DNA from: Chelydra serpentina
Lineage: Eukaryota; Chordata; Testudines; Chelydridae
Assembly (NCBI GenBank): GCA_037349315.1
Contig: JBAIAC010000030.1
Location: 14,529,501 to 14,593,500, forward strand
DNA: 64,000 nucleotides
Reading direction: 5' to 3'
Shown here: piece by piece, positions 24,204 to 36,010 of the stretch
Numbering within the stretch: position 1 is the first letter of the stretch
How the letters are laid out: every line of letters starts with the position of its first letter
The notes under the pieces: generated by a model
Seen by the model: the letters and a program-made list of their open reading frames with translations, nothing else
What the model was told of the DNA's origin: nothing
The model's database searches: none
Position numbers and translations under genes: made by a program

Positions 24204-26014
24204 GTATTTGCCCTGATTCTGCTTTATGTGCCTGTGCTAGGTTGCATAAATAGTGCAGCCTGTTTCTCAAGGCATAGCAAAGCATATGCATAGATCTTTG
24301 TTAAACTTGAAAAATTTTATCTTGGGATTGTGATGCCACTGCGAGCATTGCTCAGAAGGAAATTCTGCCTTCTGGCAGATCCTCATATTGGCCTTATTGT
24401 GGTTTATACAAAGTAAGCCAGTGCATTTGCTTATTTGCTCAGCCAATGAAAGCCACAAGGGGGAAAAATTGGAAGGTTGGGTGGGAATGGGAAGAAGGTT
24501 TATTTTTTGTTTCAGAGAGAGGATAGTAGCTCATTGTTACATGAGGTATAATTGTCTGTTTCTCAATATCAGAGCTGCAAATAATCTCAAGTTCACCAGT
24601 ATTATTTGCAGTGTTTATTTAGTGTTACTCTTCTGGGGTAGTCATTTCCAATAAGATAAGTAAGTACTCATATAAATCATCATTCCTTGATTTGAGCGAC
24701 ACAATTGTCTATCAGAATAATGACAGGATCAAGCTGTGTAAATTTAGGAAAATTAATTGAATCTGCAACAAATTCCTTGTGAATCTATGCAGGGGTTCTT
24801 ACCGGAACTGGTCAAAAATATACAGTTTTTGGATTTCCCATGAAAAATATTTTAAAAATTTCCTGTAATTTTTCTTTTAGTTTGTTTTTTATTTAAAAAT
24901 TGACACCAACAAATTTTTGCATTTCAAAAAGTATTTTCAAGTCAAAATTACCAAAAGCTGAACTGAAAAAATGAAAAATGTAAACAAAACCCCATTGTGT
25001 GTGTGGGAGGAACAGAAGGGGGGGCCCCAGGGGTAACTGAAAACTGAAATTTTTCAAAAGAATTTCAATGTTCAGTTTGTGAGAACTTTTAGCCAAAAGG
25101 AGAATTCTCTGCAAACATTTTATTTTGGTCAAAAAGACGATCTCCATTTTAAAAAATGGATTTGATAATTTTTTTTTATCAACTCTAGTTCATAGCTTGT
25201 TTCAATTTCGATGAGATTATTATTCCCACTAAATCAGGTAGTTATGATTGAGGGCATTCTGGCGTCTAAACCTTTTCCATACTTTTCCATAGGCTGCCAT
25301 CAGTAGAGAGTTGGAGCACCACTCGTATAAGAAAAGGGGGGCTGCTGGCAGGATGTTCTTGGTGAGACTCCCCTCCCCAAGTTGGTCCATAACAGTCCTA
25401 ATGGGTTGATCTTCAAGGTATGCTACAAGATGCATTTTTCCCTCCTGTGAGGAAATGGGAAGGTTCTAATGGGACATCTTAAGTATGTGTTGGTGGTGGG
25501 GTTTTTTTTTTTTGCTACTGGTTCTTATTGATTGTGGAAGGGGGAGGGGATTATAGATCTATTCTATGATTGATTCCTTAAGTTTTTTTTTTTAAGGGAC
25601 ATCTTGAGCCAGAGACTTCTCTCCATTCAAAAGGAGCATAAGTGCAAAGATGTGTCTAAATAAACAAAGCAGTTTTTAGTAGGAAAAGTAGATCCCTTTT
25701 TACTGCTCTAATATTTTTTGGTGAAAAGCCAGAAATCTGTAGGCTTCTGCTTTTTGTCCTTCTCTCTCTCTCTCTTCCCCTCCCACCCCCCCGACAAACT
25801 CCATATCATTCTCAAAGAGGGAAGCTTTATTGCCAAGTATAAGACCTACCTTGACCACTACAGAGCTATTTTCATAGAAAATGTTGATAGCTGCATATCA
25901 CAGAAGGTTAATGGGTAAGAGGAAAAGCCACTCTACATAGAAAACAATTTTTATATGATGTCAATTATGGTAGGGTGCCAATAAACTAGATTTCCCCAGA
26001 AGCAGAAAAAACCC
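24204..26014. other. Unassigned DNA with an AT-rich dispersed repeat
   Basis: 24790-25180 is rich in 'tttcaaaa' and 'gaaaaat' strings, like 7500-7830 and 27950-28230. The rest has no recognised feature. T-tracts occur at 25501-25514 and 25580-25592. Confidence 0.4.
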
Positions 26015-26022
26015 CTCAGAGG

Positions 26023-26293
26023 CAGGGCCGGCTCTGGTTTTTTTGCCGCCCCAGGCAGAAAAGCCGCTGGCTGCCCCGCTCCTCCGGCCGGGGCGCCGGC
26101 GGGGAGCGCGGCCTGCCCGCGGCTCTGCTCCCCCGCTCGGGGCGCCGGCAGGGAGCGCGGCCTGCCCATTGCCCCGCTCCCCCCACCTGGAAAAGAATGT
26201 TTAAAAAAAACCAAAAAAAACCCTTTGAGCGCCGCCCCTGCAGGTGCCGCCCCAAGCATGTGCTTGGTCGGCTGGTGCCTGGAGCCGGCCCTG
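26023..26293. mobile_element. hAT miniature element, 271 bp
   Basis: Perfect 12-bp terminal inverted repeats CAGGGCCGGCTC / GAGCCGGCCCTG and a perfect 8-bp target duplication CTCAGAGG (26015-26022 and 26294-26301). The interior is GC-rich with two similar halves ('gagcgcggcctgcccgc' and 'gagcgcggcctgcccatt'). It shares its terminus with the transposase-bearing fragment at 44064, which is a candidate source of mobilising enzyme. The 134-codon minus-strand frame across it is compositional. Confidence 0.93.
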
Positions 26294-26509
26294 CTCAGAG
26301 GAGGAAAGCAAATCCCCAGCATTGCCAGTATCATTACCTCTTCTTTTACAGCCACCTTAATGTGTATCCACCCTTATGCATAGCTAAGTGCACAACTGAA
26401 GTGCTTCAATGACTGTGTACAAATTTGAGTAGCGAGATGTTGGTTTTTTTTATTCGTCATTATAATGCACTTGGTGCAACATAATAAATGAAATGTTTCC
26501 ATGCATGTG

Positions 26510-27600
26510 ATGCTGGCAGACCAGGCGCCAGCTCATGCCAAAGCCCGTAGGCCTCACTGAACATGGACAATTGCATAGTTGGAAACCAGTCTGGCTCACC
26601 TGTGTGTTAGCATTGCTAAAAGAGATGTTGAATTTATAAGAATGCGTTTGTGTTTTGACTTCATGAAATGCTTGTCAGTTGCTGCATGCATTAATCTCAC
26701 TTATAATATCTGTATCTTATGTTGTGAGGTAATATTTATGTTTGCTTTGTAACTCTAAAAGTGTTTGCTATGAAACGGGAAACCCCCACAGCCATGAGAG
26801 AAGCATTACCAAATGTGAAATACTAGTTTACCACAAGAGTTGTCATCTCCTGCCCAACAAAAGAGAGCACAGAGACACCGGATGAACCATTGTGGAACAT
26901 CAGTGGAAAAAAGACTTGGTTGATTGCTCCCCCATACCCATGAAGAGGGGACGTGCACAAATCCTTATCCCATGACAGTTTGACCCCTGTGGGGAAGGGA
27001 ATAAAAATCCCTGGCTAGAAGGAACTGTATCACTATGCTGCTTGGAATTTGGAGAGGGCAATATTTCGAAGCTTAAAAAAGGGATCCCCAAGCGGCTTAG
27101 CTTGGGTTAGCTCTAAAGGACATCTAGAGCTTACATATTACAACAGCTTTTGAAACTTATGACTGTAACCGATTTGTGTGTATGTTTACCTGCTTTAATC
27201 TTGTAAATAAATCTCATTTCTTTTTCCTAATTAATAAATCTTTAGTTAGTTTATTATAGGATTGGCTACAAGCAGTGTCTTTGGTGAGAGATCTAAGGTA
27301 CAATTGAACTGGGGTAAGTGACTGGTCCTTTGGGACTGGGAGTAACCTGAATATTGTTGTGATTTTTGGTGTAAGGGACTATCTTTCACAAAGGCAGACC
27401 AGCGTGTCCAAGGGGATTGTCATATTAAGGCTGTTATAGCGAGTGAGGAGTTCATGCTTGATACTTGGTTGGTGAAATCTAATTATAGAACACACAAACA
27501 GTTTGGGGTTTGTGCCCTAGCTTGTAACAATCTGCCCTGAGGTTGACACCCAGGTTCGTGAGCCACTCCAGCCAGCTTGACACACGATCCATTTCTTAAC
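26510..27600 (+). repeat. LTR-like repeat family, copy A
   Basis: 27180-27560 parallels 35060-35420. Both share 'attggctacaa' or 'attggctgacaa', then 'aagatctgag' or 'gagatctaag', then 'tttgggactgggag' or 'tttgggattagtag'. Both end with 'ttggtgaa(a/t)ctaattatagaa', then 'tgtgccctag' or 'ctgccccgat' and 'ctgccctga'. AATAAA signals are present near 27208 and 27232. No coding domain is seen. An LTR of an endogenous retrovirus-like family is my best reading, but the ends are not defined. Confidence 0.45.
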
Positions 27601-28833
27601 ACATTCCTCTGACATTCTGTATATTGCCCTCCCACAATCTCCTACTTGCCTGGGTGAATGGAAAAATCAGACTAGTTTCTGATGGGGATTATACATGTAT
27701 CCTCAGCATCCTTCAGTGAATCTAAAGGTTTGAATTCTGCCCTGTGAAACAATAGCAATAATGTAAGAAAAATATAATGACAATGCAAATATGAAAACTG
27801 TGACATTAAAATCAGCTGCAGCATGACTGTGACTCAGTTACCAGTGTGTAAGAGACAGTTATGTACATCTTAATGTGACTCATTGAATAATTTCTGAGGT
27901 GATATGTTAACTCAGTTGCTCTGGAGAGGGAGGCTGAAATGTGGAATTTCTGTTTCATGAGAAATTCAGATATTTTAAAATTTTACTTCCATCCCAAATT
28001 GGCTCAAAAAGTCAAATTTCAAAATTTCCCATAAAACAAACATTGAAAAATTTCATTGTGGAAACATCAAAATCATTTTATCAAAACATTTCATTTCCAT
28101 AAGCACAAAGCCTTTTGTTTCCATAAGGATGAAGAGCTTCATTTTGACTAATAAAATATACTTTTTTTAAAAAAGGAAATGAACGTGGTTCTGCAAAACA
28201 TTTTGATTTTAAGTTTGCATTTTTTGATGGAAAACTATTACACCAGGGTCAGTCAGGAATATTCCTGTCAGCAGAGTTATATCAGCATTAAATCCTTAGT
28301 CTCCAGATAACTCCTTAAAAGAGGCTTCTGTGTTTTGGCATATTACTTAAGGACCAAGCTGATGACTGTAGTAGTCACTTACCTCACACCCATGTGTGCT
28401 GTGAAGATTAATTGGTTAATATGTCTGAAGTGCTTGGAAAATGAAAAACACCGTGTAAGTGCTCAGTGTTCTGATGAAGGTGATAAGAGTGTAGAAGATG
28501 GCTCCCTATTCACCTGCCATCTCTCTCAGAATTAAACAAACACATGTGAAATAACTGTTCTTGGGATAATAGGCTCATTTTGCTTTATTGCTCTGCTATA
28601 CTCTATACTCTTCTCTCTAGCACTATTGTGCTGCAAAATTAGAGCAGAAGTACTATCACTGTAGAACAAAGACCAGGTCTTACTCAGTAACCACTAGATG
28701 TCCCTGCAATAGGCTCTGACTGCAGCAGTTATTACGAAATACCAGACGTTACTGGAATGTTTGCAAAGCTAGGAGATGAAAACATGGAGCTTTTTCTACT
28801 CTTGCAGTAATGGGTCTGTTGAAAATAACCAGT
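27601..28833. other. Unassigned DNA, AT-rich repeat
   Basis: 27950-28230 is another stretch of 'aaaatttc'-rich repeat. No gene is seen. Confidence 0.4.
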
Positions 28834-28842
28834 GTATAGCCC

Positions 28843-29345
28843 AAGGGTGGACAAACTTACTGACCTACCGAGCCACATACAACACTCTTCAGAAGTTCGA
28901 GAGCCGGGACACACCTGCCAGGTATTCTGAGGCATTTCCTGGGGCACTTGCTGTGGCTCAGGGTTTCAGCAGGAGCCGGGCTGAAACCCCATGCCCTGAC
29001 AGGCGCACTCTGCAGGGCTGAAACCTCGAACACCCACCTACTAGGCAGAAACCCTTACCCCACCACCCCGCTGCAAGGCAGATATTCCACGTGCCCCACA
29101 CCCCATTCTGGTAGGTGGAGAATGTGGGGGGAGGCATCACACGGGGTCTGCAAGCCACACTTTAACTGTAAAAGAGCTTCATGTGGCTTGAGAGTAGGGT
29201 GACCAGATGTCCTGATTTTATAGGGACAGTCCCGATTTTTGGGTTTTTTTCTAAATTGGCTCCTATTACCCACCCAGCCCTGTCTTGATTTTTCACACTT
29301 GCTGTCTGGGCACCCTACTTGAGAGCCACAGTTTGGCCACCCCTC
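28843..29345. mobile_element. hAT-like element interrupted by a miniature
   Basis: Begins 'aagggtggacaaactta' and ends 'agtttggccacccctc', imperfect inverted repeats. A direct repeat 'gtatagccc' flanks it (28834-28842 and 29346-29354), compatible with an 8-bp hAT duplication. 'gagccacat' near 28870 and 'gagccacag' near 29323 also mark the two ends. The 123-bp miniature at 29195-29317 sits within it. Non-coding. Confidence 0.7.
29195..29317. mobile_element. hAT miniature (TAGGGTGACCAGA family), copy 2
   Basis: Left terminus TAGGGTGACCAGA, right terminus TCTGGGCACCCTA (one change). Perfect 8-bp duplication CTTGAGAG (29187-29194 and 29318-29325). Nested in the element 28843-29345, so it is the younger of the two. 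Confidence 0.93.
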
Positions 29346-29354
29346 GTATAGCCC

Positions 29355-30034
29355 GTTGGGAGGCTGGGAAAGTTAAAAGCAGAAAATTTCCAGGCTACTA
29401 ATTTTCATATAGTATTAACTGTCTAGACATGCTGGTTTGACTGAGACAATGCTGGCTTTGAAGGGAATGGCTTGATGTCACCTAATTATTTTTGTCAGGA
29501 TGTTAAAAATGTCCCCTCTTCTTCTTGTTCATCTGATTTTGAAAGCCTGCCTTCTCTCCTGCATCTTAAACCCATAAATCAAATCCAGGACACATGAGGC
29601 AGGATGTCAAACATCATCCTTCATTGCAATAGAAATTAAGGGGGAAGATGACGTGGGGAGAAGAAAAGTAACATAAAGTTAACTGTTATAAGGCCAGAAT
29701 ATCTTCTACCCACCAGTGACTGTGGGAACTGCAACAAGCACAGGGGGGAGCATGGATGTTTTGAACTGCTACTCGAAATAGTAGCATATGAAGGGAGCTT
29801 TGGGATGACGAACTGGTGCATACAGAAATAAAATGTGTCAGAAGGTTGTACACACCCTACCCCACTCCCATATAACAGATTGACAAGATAATGATAGCTG
29901 GATTTTGCATAGCATTTACCTCACTACAAAGGGAAAACAAAACTTCATATAGAAGCATTTGCTTTTACCTAACCAGGTACAAATCCACAGTAAATCTGCT
30001 GATTTCAAAGTGCTGCCCCAGATTTGGCAAGTTT
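29355..30034. other. Unassigned DNA
   Basis: No gene or repeat boundary is recognised. Confidence 0.4.
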
Positions 30035-30270
30035 TGTGAGAGAATGGACGGTCTGGCGGATAAATCACTAGACTACATCATGGAGGCCTGAGCTCAAATC
30101 CCCCCTGTGACCTTGTGTAGGTGACTTAGCTTCTCTGTGCCTCTGTTGCCCATTTCTAAAGTTGGGATAATAGCGCTCCCCTACCTCACAGGGGTGCTTG
30201 TAAGGGTAAATACATTAACGATTGTGAGATGCTCAATGCTATGGTAATGGAGCTATCTAAGTCCCTTATA
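30035..30270 (+). repeat. MIR-type SINE
   Basis: A decayed tRNA-like head ('gcggataaatcactagacta', 'gagctcaaatcccc') is followed by 'gtgaccttgtgtaggtgact', 'ctctgtgcctctgttgccca', 'gttgggataatagc' and 'cctcacaggggtgctt'. This is the order of the MIR CORE-SINE consensus. It is an ancient insertion and not a functional RNA gene. Confidence 0.75.
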
Positions 30271-31335
30271 TAATCTGTGTTAGTTTGAGCAGAATTTAGT
30301 CCTAAAAATTTAATACAGATACCAGATTTCCTCAGAACAGGACCCAAGATTCTCTTTCACGTCTCTGCTTCTAGCAGATGCTAGGTTTCATCATATTCTA
30401 ATTTAATGTAACATCAGACACCTTGACGGCATCCTTCATGCTCTAAGGGCACAGCCACAGGGATCCTCACTCTTCAGCAGGTATCCGTTACATATTATTT
30501 TGTATTGAGGCATTCGATTGATGTATTTAGGAAATATCTATTAAATGGTTGGTGATAGATCACTGGAGTTTTCCTTTAAACCTTTCACAAATTGCTTCCT
30601 TAACTTTTTAGGTCTCTGTTCAGCAGCAGCTCCAGGTTCTATAGTTAAGCATATTTGACTGAACTGACATTAAGTTAAAGTTTATTTCCATCTGTGTCAC
30701 ACACAGAATGACAATGTATTTCTCAGGCTGAGTCAACATTTGCTCTGTCTTGCTTTGCTTGCATTTCAGACTCCTTATTTCTCTAGTTGCTCTTTCTTCT
30801 GGCCTACCGCAACTTCATGATCTGATGTGTGCTGCTTGAAAACAGCTATTTGTATGCCTCCTGATCACAGGTGGCCCTCCACTCAGATCCTAGATCTTTA
30901 CACCTTGCAACACTGAGGAGGTTTGAATTTAAATCTAAAGTTTGCAGATGGCCCCTTTTATTTTTCTTCATGGGCCTAGCCAGTCTCTCCATTCTAAACA
31001 CTTCAGAACTATGGGACAATTCAATGCTCCTTGTACTACTACCATTGTCCGGTTGTGCCTGTCTCTCCTGCTACTGCACTGCTGTTTCTCTTAATGACTT
31101 TCTATGCTTTCAAGCTCACTGCCTAGTGGAGGAAGGAAGGTTCAGAGAAGTAGCTATCAAACCTCCCCCCTCCAGTGATCACTACTGGAACAGTATTTAT
31201 GGAGCTTGAATGTCAAAAGCATTGGCATTCCCAGCCTGCCTGAACAAGCTTTGTTTAATTATGAATAAGTCACTGCACAAAACCCAGGGAAGCTACACAT
31301 AGTTGAGGAGATGCTGGAGATATTATTTATTTCTT
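30271..31335. other. Unassigned DNA
   Basis: A 112-codon frame (30871-31209) is the longest here. It has a hydrophobic centre but no start context, splice sites or family resemblance that I recognise, so I do not call a gene. Confidence 0.4.
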
Positions 31336-31428
31336 TATCGACTGATTGATTAACAATTATGTATTGCAGGAGTGCCTGGGGACCAACCCAAATTGGGGTC
31401 TCTATTGTGCTAGGCACTGTACATACAT
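31336..31428 (+). repeat. Dispersed sauropsid repeat, sense copy
   Basis: 'gtattgcaggagtgcctggg' and 'attgtgctaggcactgtaca' match, in opposite orientation, the copy at 4985-5100 and in the same orientation the copy at 38990-39115. It ends abruptly where CR1 sequence begins, so CR1 probably landed in it. Confidence 0.6.
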
Positions 31429-31429
31429 A

Positions 31430-33661
31430 GGTGGGGATGCCATTTTAGATTTGGTTTTGGTGAGTAGTGAGGACCTCATTGAAGAAATGGTTGTAGGGGA
31501 CAACCTTGGCTCGAGTGATCATGAGCTAATTCAGTTCAAACTAAATGGAAGGATAAACAAAAATAATTCTGAGACTAGGGTTTTTGATTTCAAAAGGGCT
31601 AACTTTAATAAATTAAGGAAATTAGTTAGGGAAGTGGATTGGACTAAATAATTTATGGACCTAAAGGTGGAGGAGGCCTGGGATTATTTCAAGTTAAAGT
31701 TGCAGAAGCTATCAGAAGCCTGTATCCCAAGAAAGGGGAAACAATTGATAGGCAGGAGTTTTAGACCAAGCTGGATGAGCAAGCATCTCAGAGAGGTGAT
31801 TAAGAAAAAACAGAAAGCATACAAGGAGTGGAAGATGGGAGGTATCAGCAAAGAAACCTACCTTATTGAGGTCAGAGCATGTAGGGATAAAGTGAGACAG
31901 GCTAAAAGGCATGTAGAATTGGACCTTGCAAAGGGAATTAAAACCAATAGTAAAAGGTTTTATAGCCATATAAATAGGAAGAAAACAAAGAAAGAAGAAG
32001 TGGGACCGCTAAACACTGAGGATGGAGTGGAGGTTAAGGATATTCTAGGCATGGCCCAATATCTAAACAAATACTTTGCCTCAGTCTTTAACGAGGCTAA
32101 TGAGGGGCTTAGGAATAGTGGCAGCATGACAAATGGGAATAAGGATGTGGGGGTAGATATTACCATCTCCGAGGTAGAAGCCAAACTTGAACAGCTTAAT
32201 GAGAGTAAATCAGGCGGCCCAGATAATCGTCATCCAAGATTATTAAAGGAACTGGCACATGAAATTGCAAGCCCATTAGCAAAATTTTTTAATGAATCTC
32301 TAAACTCAGGGGTTGTACCATTTGACTGGAGAATAGCTAATATAGTTCCGTTTTTTAAGAAAGGGAAAAAAAGTGACCCAGGTAACTACAGCCCTGTTAG
32401 TTTGACATCTGTAGTATGCAAGGTCTTGGAAAAATTTTTGAAGGAGAAAGTAGTTAAGGACCTTGAGGTCAATGGCAATTGGGACAAATTACAACATGGT
32501 TTTACAAAAGGTAGATCGTGCCAAACCAACTTGATCTCCTTCTTTGAGAAAGTAACAGATTTTTTAGATAAAGGAAACGCAGTGGATCTAATCTACCTTG
32601 ATTTCAGTAAGGCATTTGATACAGTACCACATGAGGAATTATTGGTTAAATTGGAAAAGATGGGGATCAATATGAAAATTGAGAGGTGAATAAGGAACTG
32701 GTTAAAGGGGAGACTACAGCGGGTCATACTGAAAGGTGAACTGTCAGGTTGGAGGGAGGTTACTAGTGGAGTTCCTCAAGGTTCAGTTTTGGGACCAATT
32801 TTATTTAATCTTTTTATTACTGACCTCGCAACCAAAAGTGGGAGTGTGCTAATAAAGTTTGCCGATGACACAAAGTTGGGAGGTATTGCCAATTCAGAAA
32901 AGGATCGGGATATCCTACAGGAAGATCTGGATGACCTTGTAAACTGGAGTAATAGTAATAGGATGAAATTTAATAGTGAGAAGTGTAAGGTTATGCATTT
33001 AGGGATTAATAACAAGAATTTTAGTTATAAGCTGGGGACACATCAGTTGGAAGTAACGGAAGAGGAGAAGGACCTCGGAGTCCTGGTTGATCACAGGATG
33101 ACTATGAGTCGCCAATGTGATGTGGCTGTGAAAAAAGCTAATGTGGTCTTGGGATGCATTAGGCGAGGTATTTCTAGTAGAGATAAGGAGGTGTTAGTAC
33201 CGTTATACAAGGCATTGGTGAGACCTCATTTGGAATACTGTGTGCAGTTCTGGTCTCCCATGTTTAAGAAGGATGAATTCAAACTGGAACAGGTACAAAG
33301 AAGGGCCACTAGGATGATCCAAGGAATGGAAAACCTGACATATGAAAGGAGACTCAAGGAGCTTGGTTTGTTTACCTTAACCAAAAGAAGGCTGAGGGGA
33401 GATATGATTTCTCTCTTTAAATATATCAGAGGGATAAATACCAGGGAGGGAGAGGAATTATTTAAGCTCAGTACCAATGTGGACACAAGAACAAATGGAT
33501 ATAAACTGGCCATCAGGAAGTTTAGACTTGAAATTAGACGAAGGTTTCTAACCATCAGAGGAGTGAAGTTCTGGAACAGCCTTCCAAAGGAAGCAGTGGG
33601 GGCAAAAGACCTATCTGGCTTCAAGATTAAGCTAGATACATTTATGGAGGGGATGGTTTGA
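31430..33661 (+). pseudogene. CR1 ORF2 remnant: endonuclease tail and reverse transcriptase
   Basis: One reading frame covers the whole span with only two interruptions: TAA at 31649-31651 and TGA at 32687-32689, the latter most simply a TGG tryptophan changed to stop. In order: the C-terminal tip of the apurinic-like endonuclease with its catalytic 'SDHELI' motif; a linker; the reverse transcriptase with 'NYSPVSLTS', 'YLDFSKAFDTV' (first catalytic Asp), 'SGVPQGSVLGP' and 'IKFADDTKLGG' (catalytic Asp pair); then the CR1 C-terminal region ending with 'FKIKLDTFMEGM'. The endonuclease N-terminus and ORF1 are missing. In an intact CR1 this protein nicks the target and copies the RNA. This copy cannot make full-length enzyme. 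The few interruptions suggest a fairly young insertion. Confidence 0.93.
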
Positions 33662-34078
33662 TGGGATAACATGATCTTAGTCAAAGGTCAATTAATTGCC
33701 ATCAGTGGTAAATAGGACCAATGGTCAATGATGGGATGTTAGAAGTTACTACAGAGAACTTTTTCCTGGGTGTCTGGCTGGTGAGTCTTGCCCACATGCT
33801 CGGGGTTCAGCTGATCGCCATATTTGGGGTTGGGAAAGAATTTTCCTCCAGGGTAGATTGGCAGAGGCCCTGGAGGTTTTTTCGCCTTCCTCTGCAGCAT
33901 GGGGCATGGGTCACTTACTGGAGGATTCTCTGCATCTTGAAGTCTTTAAACCATGATTTGAGGACTTCAATAGCTGAGACATAGGTGAGAGGATTATTCC
34001 AGGAGTGGGTGGGTGAGATTCTGTGGCCTGCATTGTGCAGGAGGTCAGACTAGATGATCATAATGGTCCCTTCAGACC

Positions 34079-34100
34079 TTAAAGTCTATGAGTCTATGAG
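34079..34100 (+). repeat. CR1 3'-terminal octamer repeat
   Basis: 'agtctatgagtctatgag': two near-identical octamers close the element. This is the region the CR1 reverse transcriptase is thought to recognise. Confidence 0.8.
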
Positions 34101-34103
34101 GTG

Positions 34104-34333
34104 ACACCTACACAACAGCTGGGAGTAGCATGGGCAGCAGCTCAAGCTAGCCACCTGAGTACAAGTCCACCCAGACCCCCTGGGTACGTACTCAGGCAGC
34201 TAGCCCGAGATGCCACTTGTGCTACCCCTGGCTACACTGCCCTGGTATTTTTAGCACGCTAGCTCAAGTAGAGCTAGCATGTGTCTGTCTACTCGTGCTG
34301 GGAAACATGTTCCCAGCTGCAGTGTAGACACAC
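34104..34333. mobile_element. Harbinger-like miniature remnant
   Basis: The right end 'gcagtgtagacacaccc' matches the family terminus. The left end 'gtgacacctacacaacagct' is degraded. Internal 'ggtacgtactcaggcagcta' and 'gctagctcaagtagagctag' are shared with 1479-2320 and partly with 43354-43591. Non-coding. Confidence 0.55.
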
Positions 34334-34469
34334 CCACAGAGTTGTAAACAGCCTGGTGATGCTGTATGAAAATGACTAGTTACACTAATACAGTCACCAT
34401 TGTTACTTTGTACAAGGTTTATTGCAATTTTGTATGTCATGTAAGATATCAAGGGAAAAGTTACAATCT

Positions 34470-35460
34470 GTCAAGTATGATTATCCTGGTTAAACCCGTT
34501 ATCATTACTGTATCTGAAGTTATTAATATTGGCTGTGTATCCGTATCTCACATGTGTTGTATGCCTGGGTGACACCCCCGCACCACAGATAGCTGGCTAG
34601 CCTTGATGTAAATCTATGTGTTGATGGCCCGTTAAGGACACTCCACTCTCACAATGGACCATTGAAGAAACTCTTCCCACCCAGTAGGCCTTTCCTGTGG
34701 ATGCTTCAGACAGCGAAGAGCCAATGGCTGCCCTTGTGATTCAGCAGACCATGCAAGGATATGTGACCTAAGTCTCCATCTTTTACCACTAACTTTCCAT
34801 GCTCATGTAACCTTTGAATTCATATTGGGCCAGTAACTTTCCATGCATGTGGCAAAGGATATAAAAGACATGTGGGACATTTCCATTTTGCCTCATTCCT
34901 GCTGCAGTTCTCTGGACTGTGGATTTACAACTAAAAGGAGTATTTTGAACTATGGAATGAGGACCTCCAATCCTTTGGAAGTTATGAGAGAGATGTTTGC
35001 TCGCTAGCAATCTATTCCATCACTGCGACAACCTGATATAAGGACTTTGCAATCACTTATATGTATATGATTCGTTAATCCTTCAATAACTCCATTTCTT
35101 TTATTAATAAAAAAATATTTAGTTTACTAGGGATTGGCTGACAATGTGATATTTGGGTAAGATCTGAGATACATATTGACCTGGGAGTAAGGATCTGATG
35201 CTTTGGGATTAGTAGAACCTCACATATAGTGAACTGGGTTTTCAGTAGCCTCTTAATTAGACCTGTTTCTCTGGATGAGAGCCAAGGGCTGGAAAGCCCA
35301 AGGGGGATAGTTTGGCTTCTGGTTAACCAGGGTGGTACTGCAGAAGCTCTTTTGTTACTGGATTGGTGAATCTCATTATAGAATAAACCACCCATTTTGG
35401 GGGATTGTCTGCCCCGATTCTTGCAGTCTGCCCTAAATTCTCATTCTCATGTTCTCAGTG
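34470..35460 (+). repeat. LTR-like repeat family, copy B
   Basis: Homologous by eye to copy A at 26510-27600, best in 35060-35420. A TATA-like 'ggatataaaagacatg' lies at 34857-34872, and 'tattaataaaaaaatattta' at 35102-35121 could be the poly(A) signal region. No open frame with retroviral character. Confidence 0.45.
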
Positions 35461-35514
35461 TGGTCCATCTCAGACACTTGGACACAAGCCCTTACTCACA
35501 AGATCTTAGACTAA

Positions 35515-35751
35515 GGGCTAGTCTACACTGGCAATGCTAAAGCTTAAATGCTTATCAGTGCTTTAATGTGCCTTGCGTGGTCGTGGCGCAGCGCTGGGAG
35601 AGAGCGCTCTAAAGGGGCGCGGCTCCCAGTGCTGGGGCACTGTTTACACTGGCGCTTTACAGCGCTGCAACTTGCAGCGCTCGGGTGGTGTTTTTTCACA
35701 CCCCTGAATGAGAAAGTTGCAGGGCTGTTAATTGCCAGTGTAGACAAGCCC
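35515..35751. mobile_element. Harbinger-like miniature, 237 bp
   Basis: Terminal inverted repeats gggctagtctacactggcaa and, inverted from the right, gggcttgtctacactggcaa, differing at one base of 20. Flanked by TAA (35512-35514 and 35752-35754). The interior is GC-rich with repeated 'cagcgct' palindromes. No coding capacity. Confidence 0.85.
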
Positions 35752-35754
35752 TAA

Positions 35755-36010
35755 GGACTTGTTTACACTTAAAACGCTACAGTGGTGCAGCTGTGCCATG
35801 GTAGCACTTCAGTGTAGACACAATCTACATTGACAGGAGGGGTCCTCTCATCGGTATAGGTAATCCATGCCCCTGAGAGGTGTTAGGTGGGTTGATGGGA
35901 GAATTCTTCCATTGGCTTAGCACTGTCTACACAGGGATTTAGCTCAGCTTAACAACACTGCTCAGTGGTGTGGATTTTTCACACCCCTGACCGACATTGG
36001 TTAACCAATC
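35755..36010. repeat. Related Harbinger-like repeat, ends unclear
   Basis: 'acttgtttacacttaaaacg', 'cttcagtgtagacacaatct', 'gtctacacagggatttagct' and 'tttttcacacccctgaccga' recall the element at 45754-46016 and the interior of 35515-35751. It abuts the latter, so it may be a second insertion side by side. Confidence 0.4.

Larger units (their letters stand above)
31430..34100 (+). mobile_element. CR1 LINE, 5'-truncated, about 2.7 kb
   Basis: The element starts inside the endonuclease domain, runs through the reverse transcriptase and a ~440-bp 3' UTR, and ends in a short tandem repeat ('tctatgag' twice) instead of poly(A), which is diagnostic of CR1. The 3' UTR contains 'gtcagactagatgatcataa' and 'ggtcccttcagacc', typical CR1 phrases. 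5' truncation is the normal outcome of target-primed reverse transcription. No target duplication is visible. The Harbinger-like repeat begins directly after the 3' end. Confidence 0.93.

Noticed and set aside
30040..30110. Possible tRNA gene
   Set aside because: It is the tRNA-derived head of a MIR-type SINE, too diverged to function.
30871..31209. 112-codon open frame with a hydrophobic centre
   Set aside because: No start context, splice signals or recognisable family; frames of this length occur by chance in 64 kb.
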